This document shows positions 48,201 through 60,763 of a stretch of DNA of 64,000 nt, piece after piece; position 1 is the stretch's first letter; each line of letters opens with the position of its first letter. The translations under genes and the position numbers were made by a program. The stretch comes from Rhabdornis inornatus (taxonomy: Eukaryota; Chordata; Aves; Passeriformes; Rhabdornithidae): positions 1,054,001 to 1,118,000 of the forward strand of contig VWZS01008810.1 in the NCBI GenBank assembly GCA_013397075.1, in the 5' to 3' direction. Below the pieces are notes generated by a model. It searched no databases. It saw only the letters and a list, made by a program, of their open reading frames with translations, and was not told the DNA's origin.

Positions 48201-51200
48201 TAGAAAATGCATTTGCATTTGTGACTTTCACAAAATACTGCCTTAGATTTTTCCCTCTCACACTGATAATCCACATTTTGAATACTATTTCCTCAGAGAT
48301 TTGATTTTATTTAATAAATAATAACTTACATCCCTCTGTCTTTAATAACAAAACATATTGGTATAGAAACAAAACACTCTGTCCCTAGTGAAAATGAACC
48401 ATTTAGGATAATGGGAATAAAGACGTTGCTTTCATTTTTTGTTCCTGGAAATGCCATGATGTTCTTTTTTTGTTTGATTCTTTAATGTTAAGTCTCCTGC
48501 AATGAGTGGAAATTGGAGAAGCTCAATCCTACAGGGACTGTGTTCTCATTTGGTTTTAGACACAATAATATTGTGCCCTTTTTGTTATCTATAGTGTAAG
48601 TTTATTACGAAATAAATGAGGGAGGCAAAATTCTTGAAAAAGGAATTGCCTTTTCATTTAACCATGTAATTCCAAAAACATGGGAAGGTTTTCAAAGTTC
48701 TATTTTATAAACAAAAGACATGCCAAATTGCCTAGATCTGTCAAAAGTATACTAAAGTAGGGACATAATTTACAAATAGTTTTATAAAATTTCTTTTAGA
48801 CATGCAAAAAACTGAAGTATTTTTTTTTCCCATTTTTTTTTTATATAAAAAATGTATCCAAGAGTGATCCCCTATTCTGGAGAGAGTATAGCAGAAATAT
48901 TGTATTTCTGTGGTTGCTTGCAAGTGGCACTATACTCCTCAGTAGCTTTTTAACCATGCATACATTCTCAATACAGTGAACTACTATGTGGACATGGCAT
49001 TTACAGATAAAAGTTGAACTCTATATAAAGATTCACAACCTCCTAAGTAGTTCTTTTTCATAATGAAGTGTTTTGTTTCCTTGTGTAACAGCAATGTCTT
49101 TGAAAATAATATATATCAAAACAGCACATTAAAATAACAATATTAACATTCCAAGTCAAGCACTCATAAATTATGAAGTCCAAGAATTGCAAGTTCCCTT
49201 TGCCACCTTGATTCAATCTCCTTATGAGTGTGCATTATGATAAATAATGTAATTGCTTACCCTTCTTTGCATGGGATCCATGCCCTTTAGGCTTTTGTCC
49301 AGTCATCTCAGTATCACATCTTGCCTCACTCCTTGTCTCAACACTCTTTAATCAAAATTCTTAGAAATCTATTTCTTGGAAGTGGCTGAAGTGCCTTAGC
49401 TGATGTTTTCCCCACCAAAATTCTCTTAGGCATACACAGCAGGGAATGCTTCAAATGTGCAAATGGTTAAACTTAGCAACCCTATTATAAGCAGTTCAGG
49501 ATGTGCTCTTATATGATGGTGTTAAACTATAGAAAGCACAGACTAGTTCTCTTCTTATTTAGCAACAGTCACCCAAGCGTTGTGTTGAAGGTAGGGTGTC
49601 TGGGGCCCAGCAAAAGATAAGATGTTAACATAACCCATGCTCACAGTTACAACATAAACAGTGAAGCATGGTCTGGGTTTTGTTTCAAGTTATTGCTGGC
49701 AAACTCCCATTGTAATAACTGCCATTACAAATTACAGACTCAAGGGAAAATGGTTAAATTGCTTGCAATATTGAGTAAAACTTGCAGTTAAGCATTATCC
49801 CTCTCTCTTTTATCTGTTGTGAGTTTTTATCGGGAAAGTCCCTTCTCCAACTGTCTTTTAGATTATATGAAAAACAGCCATAGTTCTTCTGTGATAAAAA
49901 GAGGAGATAATTGAGCTGGTTTGGACTTCCTAGATTTTCTGTTGCTACTCTCTCTTATCATGTTTTCTGGTGGACCACAGGAGGATGTGTTCAAAGAAGA
50001 GGTCAGGAAAGAGAAACAAGTCAGAAAATGGAACATCTGCCTGAGGTGCTGACTCAGACATTCACGAGCAAAAGACCTCAAGTGCAGCCTGTGTTCTAAC
50101 AGGCCAGCTAGGGATGTAGAGCCAGCATTGATTTGGGTACCTGTTTTCATCTTCTCTGTTGGTTTTTCATCACAGTTACAAAAGTTGTTACGTGTAGGAG
50201 AAAAGAAGGGCAAGAAAGGAAGACTAGAACAGTAAAGCACCCTTCCCCCCCTCCTCTGCTCTTATTTTCCTTCCAAATCTCGAATGGTTGAGAACAGGAC
50301 ACTGGCTTTCTGATGGAGATAGAGTTCACATGATCAGATTGACTCCTTCAGCCTCACTGCAGCTGGGGCATTCCCAGCAAGCCATTCATCCCACAGGATT
50401 TGGGAGAACACACTTCATTGATTTCAGCTGGAAGGATTTTCTGTATGTCTGGAGTGTTCCAGCTTCAGTGGTAAGGCTTCATGGCAAGCCTTGACATTGT
50501 GTTGTTGAAATTAGGAGTGAGCTCAGGTCTACTTTTTGTTGTTCTATTTTTTATTATTTTTCCTTTAGTAAACTTTCTTGAATTTGTTGGTTTGTAGTGC
50601 AAATTATATAGGCACCAGAGAGGGCAGACATGCAAAAGTTAAAGGAGGAATAGGACATTGAATAATCCATTGTTTATCTTAGTCTTACGCAGCAGTCAAC
50701 AGATCAAATACAACCATTCTTCACTCAAGTCTCACACTTGTTCATGAAATTCTTAGTAAGATTAGGGAACAAAGTGTAAACTTGACACAATAAAAGGATG
50801 GCAAATGTTCATGGCAATTCCATTCCCAGTACTTGTGAATATATTGTTTTTTTTCCTCATTGTTATTCTACCAGTTATCTTAGAAGTTTTATTCCTTAGG
50901 GAGTTGTGCTTAAAAGATTTTCAGCTCTGAGCAACTCTGTATGGGAACATATCCAGAGTTCCTGGCATTACTCAGAAAAGTCTCCACATCCATGGCAATA
51001 TTTTTATCTTTGTCAGTGTCATTTTCAACCCTTTTTTTTTTTGTTCTTGCAACTGCCTTTCCTTAACATGATTATTTTGTGCTGTTCAGGAAGATTTTGT
51101 TCCATATACTAATGTGGTTATAAAATACTATGACACGGACGTACATCTGCCTCTGTAGGCAGAGTTGAGGCACCATGTTGGTGTGTACAGCACCCCATGT

Positions 51201-54200
51201 TTCTCTCATCTTGGATAGTTTTACTATGTCTAGTCTGACAAAATGATATTGTGGCTCCACTGCACCAAGCACAATATTGCAGCTGACTGTGGAGGCAGAC
51301 TTTGATGTGCCTTCTTACAACCAAGTTGGTAAGGTGGGACAAAAGGATATTTAGTCCAGTCACAGTATGTAACCCAGGTATTCAATTGCTATATATGTCT
51401 TTATGTATCCATCTTCTTTTTTTTCCTTTTATTTTGGGTAGGAAAGCAGTGATATAATATGTCTACATAACGCCACTGTTTCTTCAGCCTATGGAGTTTT
51501 CTAGCTTGGTTTCTGCAGTATAAAAATACTGGAGTTTTGTGATGTTTGCTTTTGCTTTAAAAAACCTCCAAACCTCTTCCTTTTAATGAAGGTTCATTAA
51601 CTACAAGATTTGCACTTTAAAGGTTTCAGTTTAGGAGTGGGTCTAATGTGACAAGCCAAGGCTTGTGAACTTTTGTTAAACTTGTATTATTTCACTTTGC
51701 TCACTTTTCCCCTCCACAACCTCACTCTCCTGCCTGTTTCCTTTTATATGTGCATTTCACCTAACTCTTTAATACTGATTGTAAGTTCTGATGGGAAGAT
51801 GTTACTACCTTATTGGTTCAATGGCTAATGTAATGGCATCTTGATTCTGGATTGGTATTTATATTTATCACAAATCTATATTTATCATAAACCAGACATT
51901 TGCTCACTGTGAAATGGATTTAATATATCAAGTAATTTCAAAAACTTCATCATGAAACTGTTAAACCCCTCAAATACGAAAAAAATAAGCAATAGAGAAA
52001 TTTTTGAACGAAAAGCTTGCTTGATAGAAATTTGGTATTTCACCTTTTAACCTGGTCTGAGATGAAAACATTTAAGTTCTGATCTTTAAATGTTTGGAAT
52101 TGAGTAGACATTGACTGAGGAAAAGCATTAAACTTTTGCAGGAGCACTGAGGTATTGTTTAAACCAGTGAGGACCTTGGATTTATCCTTCAGACCAAGTA
52201 CTTTTTCATTACTGCTTTTTTTTCCAGAGTTACAAGTTGAATATTGTGAATTTTATCAACTGTTGTAAGGCAAACATGGAATTCCCTGACAAACAGATTA
52301 ACTAAGACACTGGGGATTGTCTTGTTTTTGGCTGCTTTGTCTCCATCCAGGGAAACAGAACCCTTAACTTGGAAAAGACAGATTGAAAGCCTTTTCCTGC
52401 ATTTGTCCTCTGTCTTTTTCTTCATTCGTCTTCTGAGGCCATGTTTTGAGAAATTTGGGTAGGAGGTCTCTGCATTACACTTTGTCCATTTGCATGTGCT
52501 GTTTACTATGTTTTCATCTGGAAACTAGGGATTGGTGTGTGTAGCCATATAGTTAGGCTGCCACAGCTGTTCACATGCATCAAAAACTAGTTGTTTAAAC
52601 ATAAGTATAGCTTCCTATGTTATACTTCTTGAGAGATAAATTTTAATTTTAAATTAATTTGAATCTTAACGTTAGAGGAGCTTGAACAGTTGGAATTCAG
52701 CAGCAGGAACCAAATTTCCGGTTGTACTAAATATCAAACTGTGACAAAATAAAACCCCAATGTTCTTTTACCCAGCTGCTTTGCAGCATTCCAGAACACT
52801 ACCTTTCCTTCAGGCCCCATGCTAAATGAGAATTTGGCATTTCAGGACGCACATTTCTCTGTATAACACTGAGTGCAATACTAGTTTTGTAATGTTAGTT
52901 TGATGACAGGAGCAATTCTCAGAAAACACCCTTTACGTGATACTGCCATATTTTAATTTGATTAAGAGAAGTCTGCATGTTTTTGAAGTATTTAAAAAGA
53001 GACAGAAGAATGATGCCTTTGAACTGGAAGCTAGGAGCAAAACTAAGTTAGATTTCCTATGCCAGCTTTGAATCTAATACCAAGACACATCAGTCTCAGT
53101 TCAGCAGGGCTCGGGAAGCTTAAACAAGAGTCTGTCTCTGTTCTTAGTAGCTCAGTGTTACTTCAATCACTTAACTGAAATCAGCTTTAATTTAGGGTCT
53201 CAGCCAAAATAGAATTTAAACATGTCTTTAATTTTAAGCCTGTGAGCAGTGGGACTGACTAGTGATATACCTCAGGGAAAGTACATGCTTATAAAATTTG
53301 CTGAATTAGAGGCTTATGATGTCAGAAATAAGAAAAACCCCACATTTTTATTCAAGTCACATTTTAATCACACCAGTTTAAAGTCTGACAAGCCAAAATA
53401 ATAATCCCTTTCTTACTCTTTAGATAGAGCCTAGTGATAATTGTAGTGAAAACTAAATTCTCAAGATACTTTGGAAAATATCAGCTTCTCTATATTTTCT
53501 TAGATTAAATAAAACATATGCATGTTTACTAGTGGATATCCTATTTCTTTCTTCTGGACCAAGAGCACTGTTGGAGGTGTATATTTTGGAAGCAGTGAAT
53601 ATTTTTAAAGATCTCACTTTTACTATAAAAGCCTTGTCATACAATTAGGGAAATTTCAGAAAAATCTGGCTGAATTAAGCTCCAGAAGTTTGGAAGAGAG
53701 ATATTCAAAAGCTGAATGGCATAGCCTGTTCACTAGCATGGCCTTCTAGAGAAATGCATGCCTTTGAAAAGCATGTCAAACCTTTGAAAAGATCTCACAT
53801 GAAAAAAGGTCATTCTTACTTAACAGCCTTTATTAACTCACTTTGGCCACCTATTCCCTGCCCACCATTCTAAAATTTTGCTTGCTTTTCTCAGAGAAGC
53901 TTAGTACTTACCAAGGCTGCTTTAGAGTGTGCCAGGTTTGTTTTGTGGCAGGTTTTCTTTCCTAGAGGAGCTTCCATGACTCTGATGGTTCTTGGAGTTG
54001 TGACCTGCTGCCTAGACTGGGGTTGTCTGCACTATTTTATGTTGGAATACACTCACTCTGCAACTCCTCCTCGTGCATGGCAGCCCCACGACAACTCTTA
54101 CAGAGCACTGCACACCAGAGATGCAATTATTCAAGCCTGAGATTCAAGTGTCTTTTTACCCCTTTTAGCAGAGATGCTCCTTAATAAATTTATGCCATAA

Positions 54201-54314
54201 CATTCTTAAATATAAAAAACCAATATTAACCATCAAAACATATTAGTAAATGAGATTTCATGTAGGTGGAACCTTTGCCCAAGGAAGTGGACTCTGAAAT
54301 CCGAAATGGTCTTG
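45251..54314. other. Unique AT-rich non-coding DNA, 9 kb
   Basis: No interspersed repeat or gene was supported. Several T runs occur (for example near 48830 and 51032). A 125-codon minus frame at 49863-50240 has no recognised domain. Low repeat content makes this and the following block the quietest part of the window. Confidence 0.5.
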
Positions 54315-54410
54315 AATAATTAATGCACATTAATATATTTAACATAATTGATTACATTAGCTGCAATGCAGTAAACAGAATTATAATTAATTATAATGTG
54401 GAATTATATC
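54315..54410. promoter_or_regulatory. Dense TAAT/ATTA cluster with palindromes (candidate enhancer)
   Basis: The block holds ATTAATG-CA-CATTAAT (54319-54334) and the perfect 18-bp palindrome ATTATAATTAATTATAAT (54380-54397), with further TAATTG and ATTA cores between. These are homeodomain-type sites. Just upstream, near 54270, the minus strand reads GGGCAAAGGTTCC, similar to an HNF4/RXR direct repeat. Regulatory function is inference; AT-rich DNA produces such motifs easily. Confidence 0.3.
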
Positions 54411-57400
54411 TGAGAAGATGTGTTTCCAGTGAGCTGCTTGTATTAAGCACTCCTTTTCCTTCCAGGCTTCACATCAGTGGGTACTAGAATCAGCCAATAT
54501 TTGCTATTTTAAAATACACAGATTTCATTATTGACTTCAGGGAGGTGGTGATTAATCCTTTTTTTACCATCAGAAGAGAAGACCTGGACAAATATATCAA
54601 TTTTATGTGGCAAGCACACTAACCACCTTTTTCTTTTCATATAGATACTTTTCAAATCCCATTGATTGTCACAGATGCTAGTTCTTTTGATTGAAAAAGG
54701 TAAAAGATCTCAGCAAGACTTATCAAAAAAGTTTCTTAAAGTTTCTTTCTGGATAAATAATAAATAATAAAATAAATAAAATAATAATAATAATAATAAA
54801 TAAAAATATTAGATACTTACACTAAAAATATAATATATAATTTCTATGTAATAATGATGACATAATTTAATGGAATCTTTGGATGTAAATGAGCATAGAA
54901 AAATCAAACCCCAGTTTCAACTGGGAAAACAAAAAAAGCACAGTATACGTCAAAGTATAGTCATATGACCATATTTGATTCTAATTATCTGCACAAATCC
55001 CTTTGCAAAAGTTACTAGAAGCAGATTATACATGGTATTTCAATCCAAAATTCCCATTCAATAATTACACAAGTCATAAGTAACTGTATTACTCCTTGAC
55101 TGCCTGATGCATGAAACTTATTTACAAATTAAGTTTTCCAGTTATAAATGGGATAGAATTTTCAGTTTTGGTAAACACACATGAAGTGTGATGTTTTACT
55201 TGAGGTAAAAGCATTAGCACTAATATAATTACTGTATGAATTACAGACAATTCAAGAATAGAGATTAACAATTACTTTGAATTAAAAGAAAAAATCTACT
55301 CTCTGTTTGAACTCTAGAAATAGTACTGCAGGTTGGCCATTAAATTCCAGCGAAAAAGGAGTTACACATGATTTTAAAAATCCACATCTATGTTCACAGA
55401 AGCCTTTATGACTTGAAAAATTTTCAAGTTTGTTGGAGCAGGTTTTTTTGCATTAAGCTAGGAAAAATATCTTAGAGTGTTTACAAGAAGTATGGGGTTT
55501 TCTTTTAACCAAATGCTTATCAAAGAGAGGAAAAGAATAAACCTGAACTACTTTATCTATCTCATTAGAGCATGTCCCAAGGTGTCCAAACCTTTATGAT
55601 GATTGACTCAAGGAACAGTGATGAATTCTCTTTTTGTAGCTATATGCTTCTTTTAGTTGTATGTTTATTCTAACATTAGAGAGTTTTACCAGATTTCAAA
55701 AGGTAAAACTACTAAAGCAAATCATGATACAGTGTTCTTAAGCAATTCAGCACTTCATAATCTTCTTGGCAGGGACATCAGTCAAAGATATCAGTGTCTG
55801 AAAAGTATTAGGCCAATTTAAACAAAGCAATATTTTGGCAGATTTTCTAACTGGTGTTATGCCAGGTCTTTTCCCCATGCAAATTCATTTGGTGTCATTT
55901 TGCGTTTCTCTATCGTGCAATAAATGCATAAAAGTGATAGGACTTTCAGTATTTGCTAGTCACAACACTTCAGGCCTTGCTTGGATGTAATGAGTCAGGC
56001 AGATAAAATAATTTTCAGTAAGTGGCTGGATCTGAAAAGTATGTGGCTTGCAACCATAAATTTGCTTTGTGGGGCTATTAGCAATCACTATCAATCCTGA
56101 CATTTACATCTGCTGAAAACCAGGCAGAATCATCCATAGTGATAGTTATGTTCAAACTAGTAATGACATGGGTTAAGGAGAAATGTGGAGAGGTCTTTGA
56201 ATGATCAATCTATGAAGAAAGTGTGAACTATGAGTTTGAAATTTATCAGACACCAGGTAAACTTGTTAGTCAAAATTGCTCTTTACTAGACAGCCTTGTT
56301 ATGGTTCAATAAAGCATTCAGACAGCCACAAGACACAAAGTCATTGGAAATCAAACATTAATTTGTATGGTCATGGAACAGCTTTAATTTTGCGTAATTA
56401 ACCTCAAATGGGAAACATACGCACTTTGCTCCTGCGAGCTTAATGCAGCATGATGTGCTATTCAAGATGCAATAGATTTGCAAAAGGTAGGGAATTCTGG
56501 AGGTGTCAAGCTGCTTTCTAAGGCCTGTTTAATTTTTTTTCTATTTTTTTGGTTATTTAGAATATGTATGTAAAGTGACATACAGGACATACTAAGTAAA
56601 CACACATTCTTGCCCTAAGTTCCTCCTAATAGTTTCTCCTATGAACCTACTTCTGCTGTATCTTCTTTTTGCTCATTTTTCCGCTAGAGAGAACAGAAAA
56701 TTGAAGTTCTGGTAGATCTAACTACAAAACCAGTATTTATGTAAGTGTAAGCTGCTTATTATCCTCCTTCTTCTCACCTCTTCAGGAGTAGTAAAGGTTT
56801 TCTGTGTGAGCATAGGGAAAAAGGTGTACTACAAAGCCACCTTCCTCGTGTTGCTTTCCTTTGAATTTCCTCCCTCTGTGGCTGTCATCCCTCATGCCTA
56901 GGAGACTGCCTGACCCCTCCTTTTATGTTACCTGAAAATTGACTTCTGAATACCCAAATTTGTCACTGGTAATACAGGAGCCTCAGTGATCTTACATAAG
57001 TGATAGAGCAATCACTGCCCTCCTCAGCTACACAGCATGACCTGGCAGGACCCTGCTCAGGGCACAGATTGGGTCTTTGTTTTGCAAATATTTTCATATA
57101 TAACCACAAAGCAGTATTTTACTCTGGGTGCGAAGGCTTTCTGCTGGACATCTTGTTCACAGTATTTTCCATTTATTTATTTATCCATTTAATTAGCAAA
57201 GAACATTTAACTTAGTGACATGTTAATATGCCCTATTGCTAGTTCCCTAACAGCTCTGGTTCTTATCTTAAGTATTGTTTCCTGAATTTTAAACATTTTG
57301 GTTTGAATTTTTCAGAAGCTCGATGTATAAGCTAAGTAGGCAAAACATAGTGGTCTTTAAAAAGAAGGACAATCTCTTTGAGATTTAAGAAATTTTTTCA

Positions 57401-59344
57401 ATTATGTTTTAAACTATGAGTTAAAGTGAAATTGAGGTTTGGGACAGGGGGGCATTCAGGAGGGTAAGGTACTCCAGATAAATACTTGTTCAAAAAGATT
57501 TACGTATTGCAAGCTCAAATTTAAACTACATTTCCCTAGTTTTAATATAATTTTTTTCCAAGATGCAGTGTTTGTCAGAATGACCTACCAAAACCAAACC
57601 AAAGCACTGATTGGCCCCATGTCTGACATCTGGCTGTTACTTAAGAAAACACACTCACTTGGTACAAACTCCCAGCTTCCGAAAACCTTGGTCATAGAGA
57701 CTGGCTGAGAGAGATATGGTGTCATTATTTTAACCACTGTTGTGAGTGTTTTCTTAATAACTTTGTATAATCACTGGAAAACATTCAGCATCCACAAAAT
57801 CTGTGTCAAACCAAAAGTTTGTTGGAAGGACTGCTCCTTTCCCACCTCATACAACACTAGGATGAAAACAGAGCAAAATCTGTTTGTCTATATTGTGGAC
57901 TTCTCTGGAAAGGATCAAAAGAGTTTGAAAAATTTATTTTAAAACTGATGCTAGAGTTATTTTTATAACCATTATGTAACTTTTGCTGACAACAAACTAC
58001 CTTTTCATAAACTATAATATGAATGGTAGCAATTATTTCTCTTATTTTTCATTTAATACAGAATAATTTTATACACTATGCAAGAAATAATGAACCTTGT
58101 TTCCCATCTTTCTTGAGTATTTGCCTCTTGGCAGGAGTCTTGTGTGACAGGCACTTTCCACTTTAGAGCATTTATTTTTGGATCTGAATAGCCAGTACTA
58201 TTATTTAGACAGAAATAATATATTTTCAATTACTGTATAGGTATAGAGTCAAGGTTTCTGCATTAAAGAGGTCAAAAGGTGTATTCTGAAGTTTAAAAAT
58301 CTTTTTAGTGGGTTGAACATTTGTCTGCCTGGTGCATATTCTGAGAACCTGCCATTCTCTCCTATGACGAGAATGATGTGGGTGGCACAGGTCCAACACC
58401 TGATCTGAGAACTCAATATTTAGGGCTCATACTTAGGGGAGAAATGACTTTAAAGAGCTGCTTTTAAAATAATTTAAATCGAAACAGAAACCACAGAATA
58501 AGCAAAAGAATAGAACTTTAATACTGTGTGAAAGAAGTGAATAACTGCTGAAGATTTAACTAGTAAAGAATTTTACAAAATGGCCCCCAGTAAAGCTTTT
58601 AGGTTACTTCAGCCCCTCTAGAATTCTCTGTATATCTTTGCTACCTGTTCTTTAGATTTGAAGCAGTCTTTTTCCTGTCTCTAGTACAGTATATAGAGTT
58701 TGGGTGCCTGATGTAGGAATTTAAGTATTGTTAAATGTCTGTAATGGAAAGGATTAACAGGACATCTGTGCATAGGTAGAATGGAGTCTTGAGAGGAGAT
58801 AAACAATTACTTTACTAAAATAAAATTTAGTAGCCTGTCTACAAATTAAAGGGCTGTATTACATAACAAATGGTAAAGATGTGAGATAAACCAAACATCA
58901 CTAAAAAAGAGACAGGGACGGTGCCTGCTTTCCTTTTTCTATGGCAATCACACTGAAGACAGCAGGATTTCCCTAGTCTAATTGTGAGTAGAATTTGGCC
59001 CTCAAATGAAACAAACATCTGGAATAACACTAAATTTATTTACATAGCCACCAACTTCCAACCCCTCCAAGGCGCTCAAGGCAGTGCTCAAGAAAACAAA
59101 TTGCAATAATAAATAAAATAGATAAAAAATAAATTAAAGCATCATAGAACACAGAAAATATCTTGGAAGAAAATTACTTTTTCCAAGAACAGCTTCAATT
59201 GAGCCGAACCGGATAATGAAGACCAAGTCTTTTAGTATACAGCTGTATTTAAAAAGCCTGCAATGAATGTGTAGAGAAAAAATTAAAATACCAAGCAGGG
59301 CAATGAAGTGTGAACAACAAGAAAAGTTTCTATAGGTATGTAGG
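54411..59344. other. Unique AT-rich non-coding DNA
   Basis: Apart from an ATAA/TAA simple repeat, no repeat or gene was recognised. The 54.9-56.5 kb part has almost no simple sequence and could include conserved non-coding elements, which cannot be judged from one genome. Confidence 0.45.
54753..54809. repeat. ATAA/TAA microsatellite
   Basis: A run of ATAA units passing into TAA units and back, with slight irregularities. Confidence 0.92.
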
Positions 59345-60763
59345 TGATGAAAGGAAGACAAAAGAAAATGTGGACCTTCTTCAAGAAAAAATGAGAGCCT
59401 GGTTACCCTGGACCTGGAGAAGGCTAAGGTAGTCAGCTATTTTTCCTCAGTCTCCACCATCAACTACGCCAGCCACACCACTTGCAGAAGGGAAAGGCAG
59501 GGACTGGGAGAATGAACAGCCTGCTGTAACAGAGATTAGGTTCAAGACCACAGAAGGATCCTGAGGGTCAAGTCCATGGGACCCAGTGAGTGCACCCACA
59601 GGTCTTGGATGAGCTGGTGGATGGAGCGGCTAAGCTGTTGTCCATCATATTTGAGAAGTTGTGACAGTGAAGCTCCCACTGACTTGAAAAAGGAGGAATA
59701 CAACTCCTACTATCAAAAAAGGGGAACAAAAGGAAGACATTCTCTGAGTTGAAGTCAAGAGCTCTATGTGCACAGGGAGACCAGTGGTGAGTGATGTTCC
59801 TCACACACTGGTATTGGAACCAGCACTGTTTAATATCTTTGTTAGGGATATGGACAGAGGCATTGAGTGCACCCTTGGGAATTTTGCTGATGACACCAAG
59901 CTGTGTCATGCAGTCACATGCTGGAGGGAAGGGATGCCATCCAAAAGGACCTTGGCAGGCTTCAGAGGTGGACCTGAGTAAACCTCATGAAGTTCAACAA
60001 GGCCAAGTGCAAGGTCAGGCACCTGGGTCACAGCAATCCCAAGCACAAGTACAGGCTGGGTGGAGAATGGATTGGGAGCAGCCCTGAGGAGAAGGACTTG
60101 GGGCTATTGTGTATGAGAAGCTCGGCATGAGCCAGCAATGTGCATTTACAGGCCAGAAAGCCCAGCCTGTCCTGGGATGCATAAAAAGCAGAGTGGCCAG
60201 CAGGTCAAGAGTGGGGATTCTGCCCCACTACTCTGCCCTCATGAGATCTCACCTGGAGTGCTGCATCCAGCTCTGGACTCTCCAGCAGAGGGAAGACATG
60301 GACCTGTTGAAGTGAGACCAGAAGAGGGTCACTAAGTTGATAAGAGGACTGGAACACCTCTTCTGAGAAGAAAGGCTGAGAGAGTTCCATTCCTCAGCCT
60401 GGAGAAGACAAGGCCCTGGGGAGACCTTATAGCACCTTCCAGTACCTAAAGGGGGCTACAAGAGAGCCAGAGAGGGACTCTGCAAGGGCATGTAGTGATA
60501 GGGCAATGGCTTTAAACTGAAAGAGGGTAGGTTTAGATTACATATTCAGAAGAATTTCTTTCTTGTGAGGGTGGTGAGACGCGAGAAGAGGCTGCCCAGA
60601 GAAGCTGTGGATGATCCCTCCCTGGAAGTTTCTAAGATTAGGTGGGATGGGGCTTTGGGAAACGTGGTCTAGTGGAAGGTGTCCCTGCCCACAGCATGGG
60701 AGTTGGAACCAAATTATCTTTAAGGTCCCTTCCAACCACAATTATTCTATGATTCTATGAATT
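59345..60763 (+). mobile_element. CR1 LINE, largest 3' copy with FADD box and intact 3' tail
   Basis: The copy begins between the endonuclease and RT domains (AAGACAAAAGAAAATGTGGA; TTCCTCAGTCTCCACCATCA; AGTCCATGGGACCCAGTGAG). Frame 59766-59981 encodes LEPALFNIFVRDMDRGIECT followed by LGNFADDTKLCHAV, so the YADD/FADD catalytic motif is still readable. The C-terminal region and 3' UTR follow (CACCTGGGTCACAGCAATCC, GCCCTGAGGAGAAGGACTTG, AGGCTGCCCAGAGAAGCTGT, AGGTCCCTTCCAACCAC), ending ATTATTCTATGATTCTATGA. About 300 bases of RT between roughly 59740 and 59765 are deleted, and there are several frameshifts, so it is inactive. Confidence 0.95.
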
